Made by a program: the position numbers and the translations under genes. From CAYGWP01 sp964353455 (lineage in GTDB: Bacteria > Planctomycetota > Phycisphaerae > FEN-1346), in assembly GCA_964353455.1 (NCBI GenBank), contig CAYGWP010000059.1, positions 1-23,589 of the forward strand: 23,589 nucleotides of DNA. The letters are read 5' to 3'. The notes under the pieces were generated by a model. The model made no database searches. It saw only the letters and a list, made by a program, of their open reading frames with translations, and was not told the DNA's origin. This document shows, piece after piece, positions 8,671 through 15,992 of the stretch. How positions within the stretch are numbered: position 1 is the first letter of the stretch; each line of letters begins with the position of its first letter.

Positions 8671-10175
8671 GAACGGTGTGGGGAGTGGTGGGGGTCGCGA
8701 TTGCAGTTGGCGCCGTGTGGTGCACGGCATCGGCCGCCGGCACCGCATCGACGCGTGCGGCCGGGTCCCGCGTCGATTCGGCCTCGCGCATGCTGGATAC
8801 GCGGCCGCGGCAACTCCAGGCGGCCCAGGTCTGCGAGGAGGTCATAGCCGACCCTGCCGCAACTGCCGGCGACAAGGTGCGGGCCTTCGAGGTTCTCATA
8901 GATGCGCTCCGCCGTCTGGACAAGTCCGACGATGCCGTGAAGGCCGCCGAGCGGATGCGGCAGGCGTTTCCGCAGGACAAGGCGGTCCAGCAGAAGGCGG
9001 TCTTCCTCCAGGCCGACATCTACCGCGAGGCCAAGAAGGATGCCCAGGCGCAGGCCGTCATCCAGGAGTTCGTGAAGAGCCAGGCCGAAGGCCCCGCCGC
9101 CGCGGCCGATGCGCTCCGAAAGGTCGCCGAGTTTCACCTGAAGGCCAAGCGGTACGATGAATGCCGCCAAGAAGCCGAGAAGGCCGTCGCGGCCGATCCG
9201 CAGAACGCCAAGAACGTCTCCGACGCCCTGTACCTGATTGTGGATGCCGCCGCCGGCGCCGATGACCAGGAGAAGTTGCTGGCGGCCCTCGGGCGGATTC
9301 TGGACCCGAAAACCCTGGCCGGCCGCGAGTCGTGGCAGCAGCGGGACCTCCGCAGCCGCTACGGCCAATGCCTGCGGCGGCTCAAACGCTACGGCGAGGC
9401 GGCGGCCCACTACGCCGCCTGCGAGAAGGCCGAGACGGAGCCTCGCGCCGCCGCCGACTGGTGCATCCAGGCCGCAGATACGCTCGTCGAGCAGGGCAAG
9501 TATGATGAGGCACTCCGCGCGGTCGAACGCGTGTTCACCGCCTATCCGCAGGCTACGGATGCATGGTCGGGCGCCCAGCGCCGTATTGTGGAGATCCTCG
9601 TCAGGAAGGGCACTTACGATGAGGCACTGCGGGCGGTGCGGGTGTGCATGGACGGGTCGAACGATGAGAAGTCCTTCGCCGACGTGGTCCGCCTGGCCGC
9701 CGACATCCTGAGGGCAATGGATAAGAACCTCGGCCGCGCGAACGCCCTCATCAACTATCACCGCTACGGCCCGGCCGGCGAAGACCAGAAACCCGGCACC
9801 GAGGACGACCTCAAGGACCCGCTGGCGGGCGTTGCGTACCCGTCGTATCCGGAGCGCGAGAAGGCGTTTGCCGAGGCCCGGAAGCAGGCCGGCGACGACA
9901 CCCGCGCGATGCGATACCGCGCGTTCACCTGGCTCTACTGCGGTCGGCCGAAGGAGGCCCTGCGGTGCTTCATGGATGCCTTCGCCCGCGCCTCCGCCGA
10001 CGAGATCGTGCTCACCGCCAACGATATGATCCTGATCGGGGCCCGGGCCGCGCGCGGCTACGCGGTCGGCCTCGACGCGTTCTACCACTTTGTGAACTGC
10101 GGTCCCGCCGGGCCCGACGGCAAACCGGGGACGGCAGATGATCTGGCGGACCCGTTTGGGCCGCTCCTGAAGTGA
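8667..10175 (+). CDS. Secreted TPR-repeat protein with duplicated GPxGxDxKPGTxDDLxDP motif
   Basis: 502 aa. It has a Sec signal peptide (VWGVVGVAIAVGAVW, likely cleavage after ASA). Helical TPR-like repeats fill most of the chain: DDAVKAAERMRQAFPQDKA, AKRYDECRQEAEKAVAADP, LKRYGEAAAHYAACEKA, QGKYDEALRAVERVFTAYP and KGTYDEALRAVRVCMDG. Two acidic loop motifs, GPAGEDQKPGTEDDLKDP (~368-385) and GPAGPDGKPGTADDLADP (~479-496), follow helices ending in YHRY and FVNC. They look like an internal duplication, and the Asp/Glu spacing could bind a metal ion. The start overlaps the previous stop (ATGA). TPR proteins usually act as protein-protein adaptors, so it may bridge the exported proteins of this operon. 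There is no enzymatic motif. Confidence 0.85.
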   Translation: MRTVWGVVGVAIAVGAVWCTASAAGTASTRAAGSRVDSASRMLDTRPRQLQAAQVCEEVIADPAATAGDKVRAFEVLIDALRRLDKSDDAVKAAERMRQAFPQDKAVQQKAVFLQADIYREAKKDAQAQAVIQEFVKSQAEGPAAAADALRKVAEFHLKAKRYDECRQEAEKAVAADPQNAKNVSDALYLIVDAAAGADDQEKLLAALGRILDPKTLAGRESWQQRDLRSRYGQCLRRLKRYGEAAAHYAACEKAETEPRAAADWCIQAADTLVEQGKYDEALRAVERVFTAYPQATDAWSGAQRRIVEILVRKGTYDEALRAVRVCMDGSNDEKSFADVVRLAADILRAMDKNLGRANALINYHRYGPAGEDQKPGTEDDLKDPLAGVAYPSYPEREKAFAEARKQAGDDTRAMRYRAFTWLYCGRPKEALRCFMDAFARASADEIVLTANDMILIGARAARGYAVGLDAFYHFVNCGPAGPDGKPGTADDLADPFGPLLK

Positions 10176-10193
10176 TTCGGAAGGGCAGTCGAA

Positions 10194-10895
10194 ATGAGGA
10201 TGGCGGCTCGGTCATGGCGAATCGGCCTTGCGGCAGCGCTGCTGCTTGCGGCGGGCGCGGTCTCTGCCGCGCCGCAGCCGGCCGAGGTCCAGCCTGCGGG
10301 CCGTAGCCCTACGGCTGGCGGAGGCCCGGTTGATGTCCGTGCCGGGCGGGCCGATCTGACGGCCGATGACGTGAAGTCGCTCCGCGAGGTCGGCCAGATT
10401 GCCGAGGAACTCGCCGCCGATTACATGGAGAGCGAGGAGTTGCAGGCCCAGGCCCTGGCGGCGGTCCGGCGGGTCCACGAGGCCCTGGGCGACTGGGACC
10501 GGCCCGGCCTTGCCGATTGGTATTTTGGGCTGCTGGTGAAGGCCCGCACCGGCCGGATCCAGGAGATCATCCTGAAGGATGGTCAGGCGGCGGCCAGGGG
10601 GGGCCAGCACCACCTCGGCGGCGTGAGAGAGTTCTGGGCCAAGGTCGATGCACTGGAGACGGAAACCGGGAAGAACTTCGGCGGGACCGGCGACAAGGCT
10701 CGTAAGGCGTTCGAGACACGCACTGAGCAGTTGGAGAAGAAGCGCGCCTTGCCGCCCAGCGTCAAACCCATCCTTGTGCCGGTTCACAAGGTCAACATGG
10801 CGGTGCTTCTGAAGCCGATCGACGAGCCGAAACCGGAGAAGCCCGCCCCGCCGCCGAAGCCCGCGCCCGCGAAGCCGACATACAAGAAGCCGTAG
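10194..10895 (+). CDS. Small secreted protein of unknown function, last gene of the envelope operon
   Basis: 233 aa. The start at 10194 has GGAAGGG at 10179-10185; an ATG at 10200 is an alternative. The N terminus is a clear Sec signal (RIGLAAALLLAAGAVSA/AP). The mature part is mainly helical: DDVKSLREVGQIAEELAADYM, QALAAVRRVHEALG, a WDRPGLADWYFGLLVKARTG segment, a Gly/His-rich spot (ARGGQHHLGG), then FWAKVDALETETGKNF. The C terminus is a Pro/Lys-rich tail (EKPAPPPKPAPAKPTYKKP) that could cross the periplasm or touch a charged surface. I do not recognise a family. It starts 18 nt after the TPR gene, so it is probably co-transcribed, and it ends only 2 bp from the convergent gene's stop, leaving no room for a terminator. 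Confidence 0.72.
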   Translation: MRMAARSWRIGLAAALLLAAGAVSAAPQPAEVQPAGRSPTAGGGPVDVRAGRADLTADDVKSLREVGQIAEELAADYMESEELQAQALAAVRRVHEALGDWDRPGLADWYFGLLVKARTGRIQEIILKDGQAAARGGQHHLGGVREFWAKVDALETETGKNFGGTGDKARKAFETRTEQLEKKRALPPSVKPILVPVHKVNMAVLLKPIDEPKPEKPAPPPKPAPAKPTYKKP

Positions 10896-10897
10896 TG

Positions 10898-12145
10898 TCA
10901 AGTGGCGGTCACGGAACTCACATCCAGCACGTATATCTGCCGCGCGCCTTCATGGGCCGAGTCGATGGAGACCTGCCGGCCGTCGCGGCTCCACCGCGGA
11001 TGAAGGTCGCAGCGCATCGGCCCGTCAATCTGGGGCGGGGCGAAGAACCGGCCGATGTCCACGCGCTTCCCATCCGCCATCCGGTACAGGATCAGCGTCC
11101 GCATCCGCTCGCGGTCGGGATAGGTGTCGGTGAGCATCCACCTGCGGTCGGGCGGGAACGAGCAGTGGCCGTCGGTCGTGAGGACTCCGTCGGCAATCGG
11201 CTCGGCCTTGTCGGTGCGGTCCGTGAAGAGGAAGTACCCGCGCTTGGGGCCGTGGGCCGCGTGGGCGATGAGGTGGTCCCGGTCTCGCCAGTCGTAGTGC
11301 GACCAGTAGCCGTCGTCAGCGATGACGTACGGGTCCGCCCCATCGGCGCTCAGCGTCCAGGTCCGCGTTTCCCACGACTTGGCGCCCGGCTGCTTCCAGC
11401 GGTGCAGGAAGGCGAAGCGTGTGCCATCCGTATTAATCTGGATATGATTAAACCAGTGCTCGGCATCTTTCATGGAGTCCTTGGGCTTCGTTGCGGCCGC
11501 CTGATCGTAGGAGAAGAGGAGGCGGCTCTCGCCCGTCGGGACGTCCATGCGCCAGATGCCGTCCTGGGCGGGATGCTTCTCGCCGGCCCACGGTTCCCGC
11601 TGCGCCTCGTAGCCGTAGCCGGGGCGGAGGCGGCCCAGCCGCGCAAAGTTCAGGGTCAGGGCGTAACGGCCGTCCGGACTGATGGTGTAGATGGGGAGCG
11701 GCAGTTGCCGCTCTTCGCCGCTCTGCACATCGCGGATGGCGGCGGCAAAGCCGTCGCCTTTCCGGATGTTGTAAGTGATGAGCCGGTCCTCTGCCCCCGG
11801 CAGCCACCGGAGCATCGTTCCCATCTGCCAGCACCAGGCGGTGGTCTGGGCGAGCGGCTGGAAGCGGTTTCCCTCCGCCAGGTCGATCATGCCCGCCGTG
11901 AGCACATCGTCCGCTTTCGGCATGCGATCCATGAAGGGGACTTCCGCGGCAAGGTGGTATCGCCCGGAGCGGTCCCAGGGGCACTTCTCGTAGTAGCCGA
12001 AGAAATGGTGGTTCGGGCCTGTGGTGATGGGCCGGGCCAGAGGTTTGGCCATGGTTGCCTCCGCCAGGGCGCGGGGGGCGGCGGCCGCCAGGATGCCGGC
12101 GGCAAGGAACCCCCGTCGCGTCAGTTTCGTTGAGTGGCCGTGCAT
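10898..12145 (-). CDS. Tat-exported TolB/oligogalacturonate-lyase-like beta-propeller protein
   Basis: 415 aa from the ATG at 12145, which has an excellent GGAGGAGG (12153-12160, 7-nt spacing); a longer frame from TTG 12169 is unlikely. LTRRGFLAAG near the N terminus is a twin-arginine signal ending at about ALAEA. The mature part has repeating WD40/TolB-like blades: YTISPDGRYALTLNF, FNHIQINTDGTRFAFLHRW, TDGHCSFPPDRRWMLTDTYPD and LHPRWSRDGRQVSIDSAHEG. The opening NHHFFGYYEKCPWDRSGRY is typical of a planctomycete propeller group related to oligogalacturonate lyases (PL22). Several His are placed as in metal-binding propeller enzymes, but I cannot align them to known catalytic residues, so lyase activity is unproven. 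It has its own promoter and a possible operator, and is divergent from the two-component genes, which may control it. Confidence 0.82.
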   Translation of the reverse strand: MHGHSTKLTRRGFLAAGILAAAAPRALAEATMAKPLARPITTGPNHHFFGYYEKCPWDRSGRYHLAAEVPFMDRMPKADDVLTAGMIDLAEGNRFQPLAQTTAWCWQMGTMLRWLPGAEDRLITYNIRKGDGFAAAIRDVQSGEERQLPLPIYTISPDGRYALTLNFARLGRLRPGYGYEAQREPWAGEKHPAQDGIWRMDVPTGESRLLFSYDQAAATKPKDSMKDAEHWFNHIQINTDGTRFAFLHRWKQPGAKSWETRTWTLSADGADPYVIADDGYWSHYDWRDRDHLIAHAAHGPKRGYFLFTDRTDKAEPIADGVLTTDGHCSFPPDRRWMLTDTYPDRERMRTLILYRMADGKRVDIGRFFAPPQIDGPMRCDLHPRWSRDGRQVSIDSAHEGARQIYVLDVSSVTAT

Positions 12146-12163
12146 CCGCACACCTCCTCCTGC

Positions 12164-12189
12164 CGGCAACTATCCTACCGTGGTTGCCG
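12164..12189. promoter_or_regulatory. Inverted repeat over the -10 box, possible operator
   Basis: CGGCAAC (12164-12170) and GTTGCCG (12183-12189) are perfect 7-bp arms, 12 nt apart, enclosing the -10 box of the minus-strand promoter. A dimeric repressor could bind here. A direct repeat of GGCAGGAAC, 10 bp apart at 12211-12230, lies just upstream of the -35 box and could be an activator site. Confidence 0.35.
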
Positions 12190-12200
12190 ACGTGGGTCAA
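12172..12200 (-). promoter_or_regulatory. Sigma70-like promoter of the Tat propeller gene
   Basis: On the minus strand TTGACC (12200-12195) and TAGGAT (12177-12172) are separated by exactly 17 nt. This would start transcription near 12165, leaving a ~20-nt leader that contains the GGAGGAGG ribosome site. Matches to consensus are 5/6 and 4/6. The call rests on sequence only. Confidence 0.5.
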
Positions 12201-12300
12201 CGCGCGCCATGGCAGGAACTGGCAGGAACCGTTGGCTTGATCGCACCGGCGGGGCGGCCTTCTCACAGAACTTTTTCTGCGCCAACTTTGTCTGCGCGGC

Positions 12301-12329
12301 TTGTCCGCAGCCGTTGATTTGAGTATATT
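12301..12329 (+). promoter_or_regulatory. Sigma70-like promoter of the histidine kinase gene
   Basis: TTGTCC (12301-12306) and TATATT (12324-12329) are 17 nt apart (4/6 and 5/6 matches). Transcription would start near 12336. That rules out the possible start codons at 12301 and 12334 and favours 12382/12385. Confidence 0.5.
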
Positions 12330-12381
12330 GGAAATGCTCCTGTTCGGTATCTCAAGCCTTGGTTGGCTGCCTCGGGGGTGG

Positions 12382-14079
12382 ATGATGGCCGGCAAAAGTC
12401 GCGCCCGGAAGGCAGGCGCCTCTCAGAAGCAGCGGCGCACAGCGAGGCGGATCGCGCGCCGCGCGATGAATGTGCGGTCCGGGCGGCGCAGCGCGGAGTC
12501 GGCGGCCCTCCTGGCTGCATCACGGGCCATTCTCCAACAGCACACCTTTGCGGATGCCGCCCGCGCGATCTTCGATGCCTGCAAGGGCCTGATCGGCGCC
12601 ACGGCCGGCTACGTCGCCCTCTTGTCGAAGGACGGCTCGGAGAACGAGGTGGTGTTTCTCGATGCCGGAGGGCTGCCTTGCTCGGTGGACCCGTCGCTGC
12701 CGATGCCGATACGCGGTCTGCGCGCGGAGGCGTACCGTTCCGGCGAGACCGTGTTCGACAACGATTTCCACCACAGCGTGCACCAGGAATTCATGCCTCC
12801 GGGGCACGCAAGACTGGACAACGTTATGTTCGCCCCGCTGAGGATCGAGGGGAAGACGGTGGGCCTGATGGGTCTGGCGAACAAGCCGGGCGGGTTCACG
12901 AGGCATGATGCGCGGATGGCGATGGCCTTCGGTGAACTGGCTGCCGTCGCTCTCTCCAACAGCCGGGCTGCGGAGGAGGTCCAGAAGGCCCGCGACGCCC
13001 TTGAGGTCCGCGTCCGCGAGAGGACCGAAGAACTCGAGCAGGCCAACATCGCCTTGCAGGATGAGGTCGTCGAGCGCAAGAATGCCCAGCAGCGGGCCGC
13101 TGCGGAGCACGAACGGTTGTTCTCCGTGCTCGGCATGATCCCGGGCTTCGCCATGCTGGTGCGGCCCGACGGGTCGATCGCCTTTGCGAACGGCCGGTTC
13201 CTGGAGGCGTTCGGCGACCCGGCCGGCCGGCGGTGCTTCGAGGTCCTCCGCGGGCGCGACCTGCCCTGCGACATCTGCCATACCAAAGAGGTCATCCGGA
13301 CAGGCATCCCCACTCAGTGGGAGTGGACGGGGCCCACGGGCCGCGCCTATCGCGTATGGGGGTATCCGTTTGAGGACGCCGGCGGCTCGCGCCTGGCATT
13401 GGAACTGGGCATCGACATCACAGATCACAAGGAACTGGAGCGGGAGATTCTGGAGATCGGCGACGAGGAGCAGCACCGCATCGGCCGCGACCTCCACGAC
13501 ATCCTCGGCCAGAACCTGACGGGGATCGCGTTTCTGTCGAAGGTCCTCGCCGCACGTCTGGCGGAGCGGGCCGCGGGGGAGGCCGACCAGGCCGACCAGA
13601 TCGCCCAACTCGTGAGCACGGCCCTGGCGCAGACACGCGCCATCTCGCACGGCTTGTGCCCGGTGGAACTGACGGACGAGGGGCTGATGAACGCGCTGCG
13701 GCAACTGGCCGGCGGCGTCGAGGGGCTCTTCGGAATCCCGTGCTCCTTCGAGTGTCCCGCGGCGGTCTTGATTCCTGATGCAACGGCGGCCAAGAACCTG
13801 TACCATATCGCCCAGGAAGCGGTCAACAATGCGACGAAGCATGCCCAGCCCAGACAACTTCGGATCGGACTCAGTGAAGACGGCGGCAGGATAGCGCTCT
13901 CGGTCTGTGACGACGGCGTGGGGTTGCCGGAGCACCTGCCGAAGGACAAAGGGATGGGCCTGCGCATCATGAATTATCGGGCGAACCTGATCGGCGCGAC
14001 GCTCCAGGTGGGGCGCGACCCGGCCGGCGGGACGCGCGTCGTCTGCTCGCTTCCGAGGGCGCCGGACAAAGGAGACTAG
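12382..14079 (+). CDS. Soluble GAF-PAS sensor histidine kinase (NarL/HisKA_3 type)
   Basis: 565 aa from ATG 12382; ATG 12385 is equally possible, and the upstream promoter argues against earlier starts. A basic N terminus (many Arg/Lys) precedes a GAF domain (~39-196), a coiled coil (RVRERTEELEQANIALQDEV, ~208-232) and a PAS domain (~243-351). A HisKA_3 dimerisation domain follows with phospho-acceptor His372 in EEQHRIGRDLHD, then an HATPase_c domain with N-box EAVNNATKHA, CDDGVGLP and the GMGLRIMNYRA G-box. There are no membrane helices, so it senses a cytoplasmic signal. The PAS domain carries C285-x10-C296-x2-C299-H300, which may bind a metal or sense redox state. Its response regulator follows after 5 nt. 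Confidence 0.9.
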   Translation: MMAGKSRARKAGASQKQRRTARRIARRAMNVRSGRRSAESAALLAASRAILQQHTFADAARAIFDACKGLIGATAGYVALLSKDGSENEVVFLDAGGLPCSVDPSLPMPIRGLRAEAYRSGETVFDNDFHHSVHQEFMPPGHARLDNVMFAPLRIEGKTVGLMGLANKPGGFTRHDARMAMAFGELAAVALSNSRAAEEVQKARDALEVRVRERTEELEQANIALQDEVVERKNAQQRAAAEHERLFSVLGMIPGFAMLVRPDGSIAFANGRFLEAFGDPAGRRCFEVLRGRDLPCDICHTKEVIRTGIPTQWEWTGPTGRAYRVWGYPFEDAGGSRLALELGIDITDHKELEREILEIGDEEQHRIGRDLHDILGQNLTGIAFLSKVLAARLAERAAGEADQADQIAQLVSTALAQTRAISHGLCPVELTDEGLMNALRQLAGGVEGLFGIPCSFECPAAVLIPDATAAKNLYHIAQEAVNNATKHAQPRQLRIGLSEDGGRIALSVCDDGVGLPEHLPKDKGMGLRIMNYRANLIGATLQVGRDPAGGTRVVCSLPRAPDKGD

Positions 14080-14084
14080 TCGTC

Positions 14085-14789
14085 GTGGCAACCAGGCGGC
14101 ATGGCGCGAAGGCGAAGACCGCGAAGGGCGATTCCAAGGCAAAGGTCCTCGTGGTTGACGATCATCCGATTGTCCGGCAGGGCCTCGTGCAGATGATCGG
14201 GCACGAGTCCGATATGGAAGTCTGCGGCGAGGCCGGGTCGGCCCCCGATGCGCTCCGGGCGATCGCGGCCTGCCTGCCCGACATTGCGGTCGTGGACCTA
14301 TCGCTGAAGGGCGCCAGCGGCCTGGAACTCCTGAAGGACATCAAGGTGCGGCACCCGAAGTTGCCCGTTCTCGTTTTGTCGGTTTACGATGAGTCCATCT
14401 ATGCCGAACGCGCCCTCAGGGCGGGAGCCAAGGGATACATGATGAAAGAGGAGGCGGCCGAAAAGGTCCTGGCCGCCATCCGGACGGTCCATTCCGGCGG
14501 CATCTACCTGAGCCCCGCGATGGCATCGCGACTGCTGCACCTGTTCGTTGACGGCAAGAGCGCCGCCGTGGCTTCCCCCGCCGACCGGCTCAGCGACCGC
14601 GAACTGGAAGTCTTCCAACTCATCGGCAAGGGTTTTGGCAACGCCGACATCGCCAGGCAACTGCACATCAGCCCGAAGACTGTGGAAACCTACCGCGCCC
14701 ATATCAAGGACAAACTGGACCTGACGAGCGCGACGGAATTACTTCGCCATGCCATCCAGTGGGTACAGGGAATGGGGGCCGGCATTTAG
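14085..14789 (+). CDS. NarL/FixJ-family response regulator
   Basis: 234 aa from GTG 14085 with AAAGGAG at 14068-14074. The receiver domain has the acidic pair Asp25-Asp26 (VLVVDDHPIV), phospho-acceptor Asp71 (VVDLSLKG), Ser99 in LVLSVYDE and Lys121 (GYMMKEEA). A LuxR-type helix-turn-helix follows at ~168-225 (LSDRELEVFQLIGKGFGNADIARQLHISPKTVETYRAHIKDKL, written here only as landmarks: LSDRELEV, GFGNADIA, SPKTVETYRAHI). A Lys/Arg-rich 18-residue N-terminal extension is slightly longer than usual. It forms a pair with the preceding kinase, its likely phosphate donor. Targets are not visible; the divergent Tat propeller gene is a natural candidate. Confidence 0.93.
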   Translation: MATRRHGAKAKTAKGDSKAKVLVVDDHPIVRQGLVQMIGHESDMEVCGEAGSAPDALRAIAACLPDIAVVDLSLKGASGLELLKDIKVRHPKLPVLVLSVYDESIYAERALRAGAKGYMMKEEAAEKVLAAIRTVHSGGIYLSPAMASRLLHLFVDGKSAAVASPADRLSDRELEVFQLIGKGFGNADIARQLHISPKTVETYRAHIKDKLDLTSATELLRHAIQWVQGMGAGI

Positions 14790-14896
14790 AGGCTGTTTCA
14801 GAACTGTGGCACGCCCGCCCTCGGGCGTGCAAGTGGCTGAAAAGATGCACAGCCGGGGGCGGCTGTGCCACAAGAAGCCGGTTCTGAAACAGCCTC
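14789..14896. mobile_element. MITE-like 108-bp element with 16-bp inverted ends
   Basis: GAGGCTGTTTCAGAAC (14789-14804) and its exact complement GTTCTGAAACAGCCTC (14881-14896) bound the element. TTA lies directly outside both ends (14786-14788 and 14897-14899); with the next G the flanks read TTAG. This fits a 3- or 4-bp target duplication such as the TNA/YTAR targets of IS5-family groups. There is no coding capacity. Inside are two perfect 22-nt hairpins. The left end supplies the last base of the response-regulator stop codon. Transposition is inferred from structure only. Confidence 0.6.
14805..14872. repeat. Double-hairpin module with TGTGGCAC/GTGCCACA arms
   Basis: Hairpin 1 is GCACGCCCG-CCCT-CGGGCGTGC (14809-14830); hairpin 2 is GCACAGCCG-GGGG-CGGCTGTGC (14847-14868). 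Both have 9-bp perfect stems and 4-nt loops, 16 nt apart, and 8-bp inverted arms TGTGGCAC/GTGCCACA overlap their outer feet. The module could also act as a transcription end for the two-component operon, although no T-tract follows. Confidence 0.75.
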
Positions 14897-15233
14897 TTAG
14901 CGCAAGTCATGTTTTAGCAAAGAGTTGCGGCGGCCGACCACGGCCCGCCGTTGCCGGCCGGTCCTCCTCTTTTCCGCCGGCTTCCCTCTTGCCTGACAAA
15001 TGCCTGCGCCTCTTCACGCAGTGTGCCCGCTGCGCATAGGGGTTTCCCCCTATGCAAAGTCGAGCACTTTTCTGGATGCCAAGAAGAGGACAATCACGGA
15101 TTGTGCGTATTTGCCGCAGGGAGTTTACTGTGTCTTAATACTGGTCGAGTGTGTTGGCAAGGGAAGAGGCGACGGCGGCGGACGGTTCTCGGCATGCGGC
15201 CGCACGGCTGAACGCAAGCGAAAGGAGCACATC
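14897..15233. other. Non-coding stretch upstream of the first CBM48 gene
   Basis: No credible gene. It holds a perfect hairpin, GCATAGGGG-TTTC-CCCCTATGC (15034-15055), and a short CAATC-acg-GATTG palindrome near 15091. A weak promoter candidate is TTGCCG (15111-15116) with TTAATA (15135-15140). The AAAGGAG of the next gene is at 15221-15227. The long leader could be regulatory, but I recognise no known riboswitch. Confidence 0.45.
15034..15055. repeat. 22-nt hairpin (9-bp stem, 4-nt loop)
   Basis: GCATAGGGG, loop TTTC, CCCCTATGC. It is a perfect stem about 180 nt before the first CBM48 gene. It has the same size as the hairpins in the 14805-14872 module but an unrelated sequence, and it stands alone without GTGGCAC arms. 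Confidence 0.65.
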
Positions 15234-15518
15234 ATGGCGGTACTGGTGGACAAGAAGGCCGGAGAAGTAACCTTCATCTTTCAGGGTTACCCGAATGCGA
15301 GGCAGGTCTATCTGTCAGGGGACTTCAATCACTGGAGCCCCAGCGGCAAACGGATGTCGAAATACCGCGACGGCTCGTTCCGCGCCAAGGTCCCTCTGAA
15401 GCCGGGCGAGTACCAGTACAAGTTCATCGCCGACGGCAACTGGGTCCCCGATCCCGAGGCTGACTCGCAGGTCGTCAATCCGTTCGGGACCGTCAACAGC
15501 CTGGTCCGGGTTGACTAG
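15234..15518 (+). CDS. Stand-alone CBM48/AMPK-beta-type glycogen-binding domain protein (first)
   Basis: 94 aa from ATG 15234 with AAAGGAG at 15221-15227. The whole protein is one early-set (E-set) beta-sandwich: EVTFIFQGYPNARQVYLSGDFNHWSP, a DGSFRAKVPL strand, GEYQYKFIADGNWVPDPEA and a closing NPFGTVNSLVRV (each quoted piece marks a conserved strand or loop). GDFNHW and the Trp in DGNW are the family's glucan-contacting positions. There is no catalytic domain and no signal peptide, so it is cytoplasmic. Such solo domains may target partners to glycogen or sense its level; that role is inferred. It lies 147 nt upstream of a second, related gene. Confidence 0.88.
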   Translation: MAVLVDKKAGEVTFIFQGYPNARQVYLSGDFNHWSPSGKRMSKYRDGSFRAKVPLKPGEYQYKFIADGNWVPDPEADSQVVNPFGTVNSLVRVD

Positions 15519-15665
15519 CAGCCGCTGTCGCAGGCGATCTGCCTGGCGGCCATGGCCATGCGCTCGGCCGCCCTCGAGGCAGTCCGGTAGTACGGGTCAC
15601 ATGGCGCGGCATCGCTCTGGTTAGCGGGAGGTTCAGAACGGGAAGTTCAAGGTCAGGGGACTGAC

Positions 15666-15992
15666 ATGGTTACCATCAAGGATTCGTGCGTGGAGTTCCG
15701 GTTCTTCCGCCCGAGCGCCAAGCAGGTGCATATCGTGGGCGACTTCAACGGCTGGCGCCCGGACCAACTCCCGATGCGCCGCACCGCGCAAGGGTTCTGG
15801 GAAGCCAAGGTCCGTCTGCCGGGCGGGACGTTCCGGTTCCGCTACTACGCCGACGGGCAGTGGTTCACGGATTTTGCGGCGTTCGGCATTGAGCCAGGTC
15901 CATATGGTCCCGTTGGCATCGTTTACGTGCCGTCAGGGCCCCAACACAAGGAGGAGACAACATGCCTGCTCGCGAAGCAACCAGCGAACTGA
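15666..15992 (+). CDS. Stand-alone CBM48/AMPK-beta-type glycogen-binding domain protein (second)
   Basis: 108 aa from ATG 15666 with AGGGGA at 15655-15660. It shares the pattern of its neighbour: VEFRFFRPSAKQVHIVGDFN, GWRPDQLPM, GFWEAKVRLPGGTFRFRYYA and DGQWFTDF, but ends with a Gly/Pro segment (GIEPGPYGPVGIVYVPSG) and a polar tail. The last 31 nt (15962-15992) overlap the start of deoC in another frame, and deoC's ribosome site lies inside this gene, so the two are probably translationally coupled. The pair with the first CBM48 gene looks like an old duplication that has diverged. It is cytoplasmic, with no enzymatic domain. The 15519-15665 spacer between the two shows no supported feature. 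Confidence 0.85.
   Translation: MVTIKDSCVEFRFFRPSAKQVHIVGDFNGWRPDQLPMRRTAQGFWEAKVRLPGGTFRFRYYADGQWFTDFAAFGIEPGPYGPVGIVYVPSGPQHKEETTCLLAKQPAN

Noticed and set aside
7405..8748. 447-codon open frame on the minus strand, and similar ones at 8646-10088, 12520-14142 and 3317-4198
   Set aside because: They lie opposite well-supported genes in high-GC DNA, are Arg/Gly/Ala-rich, show no family motif and lack ribosome sites.
10895..12133. 412-codon + strand frame opposite the Tat propeller gene
   Set aside because: It is the antisense shadow of a gene with a Tat signal, propeller motifs, promoter and perfect ribosome site.
13270..13284. CDICH in the kinase as a c-type heme site
   Set aside because: C-type heme is attached outside the cytoplasmic membrane, and this kinase has no signal or membrane helix; a metal or redox role fits better.
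15000..15233. N-terminal extension of the first CBM48 gene
   Set aside because: The strong AAAGGAG at 15221-15227 sets the start at 15234, and the extension contains a hairpin and no domain.
15519..15665. About 44 open codons on the minus strand between the CBM48 genes (includes DPYYRTASRAAERM)
   Set aside because: No usable start codon or ribosome site was found, so a small or broken gene cannot be supported.
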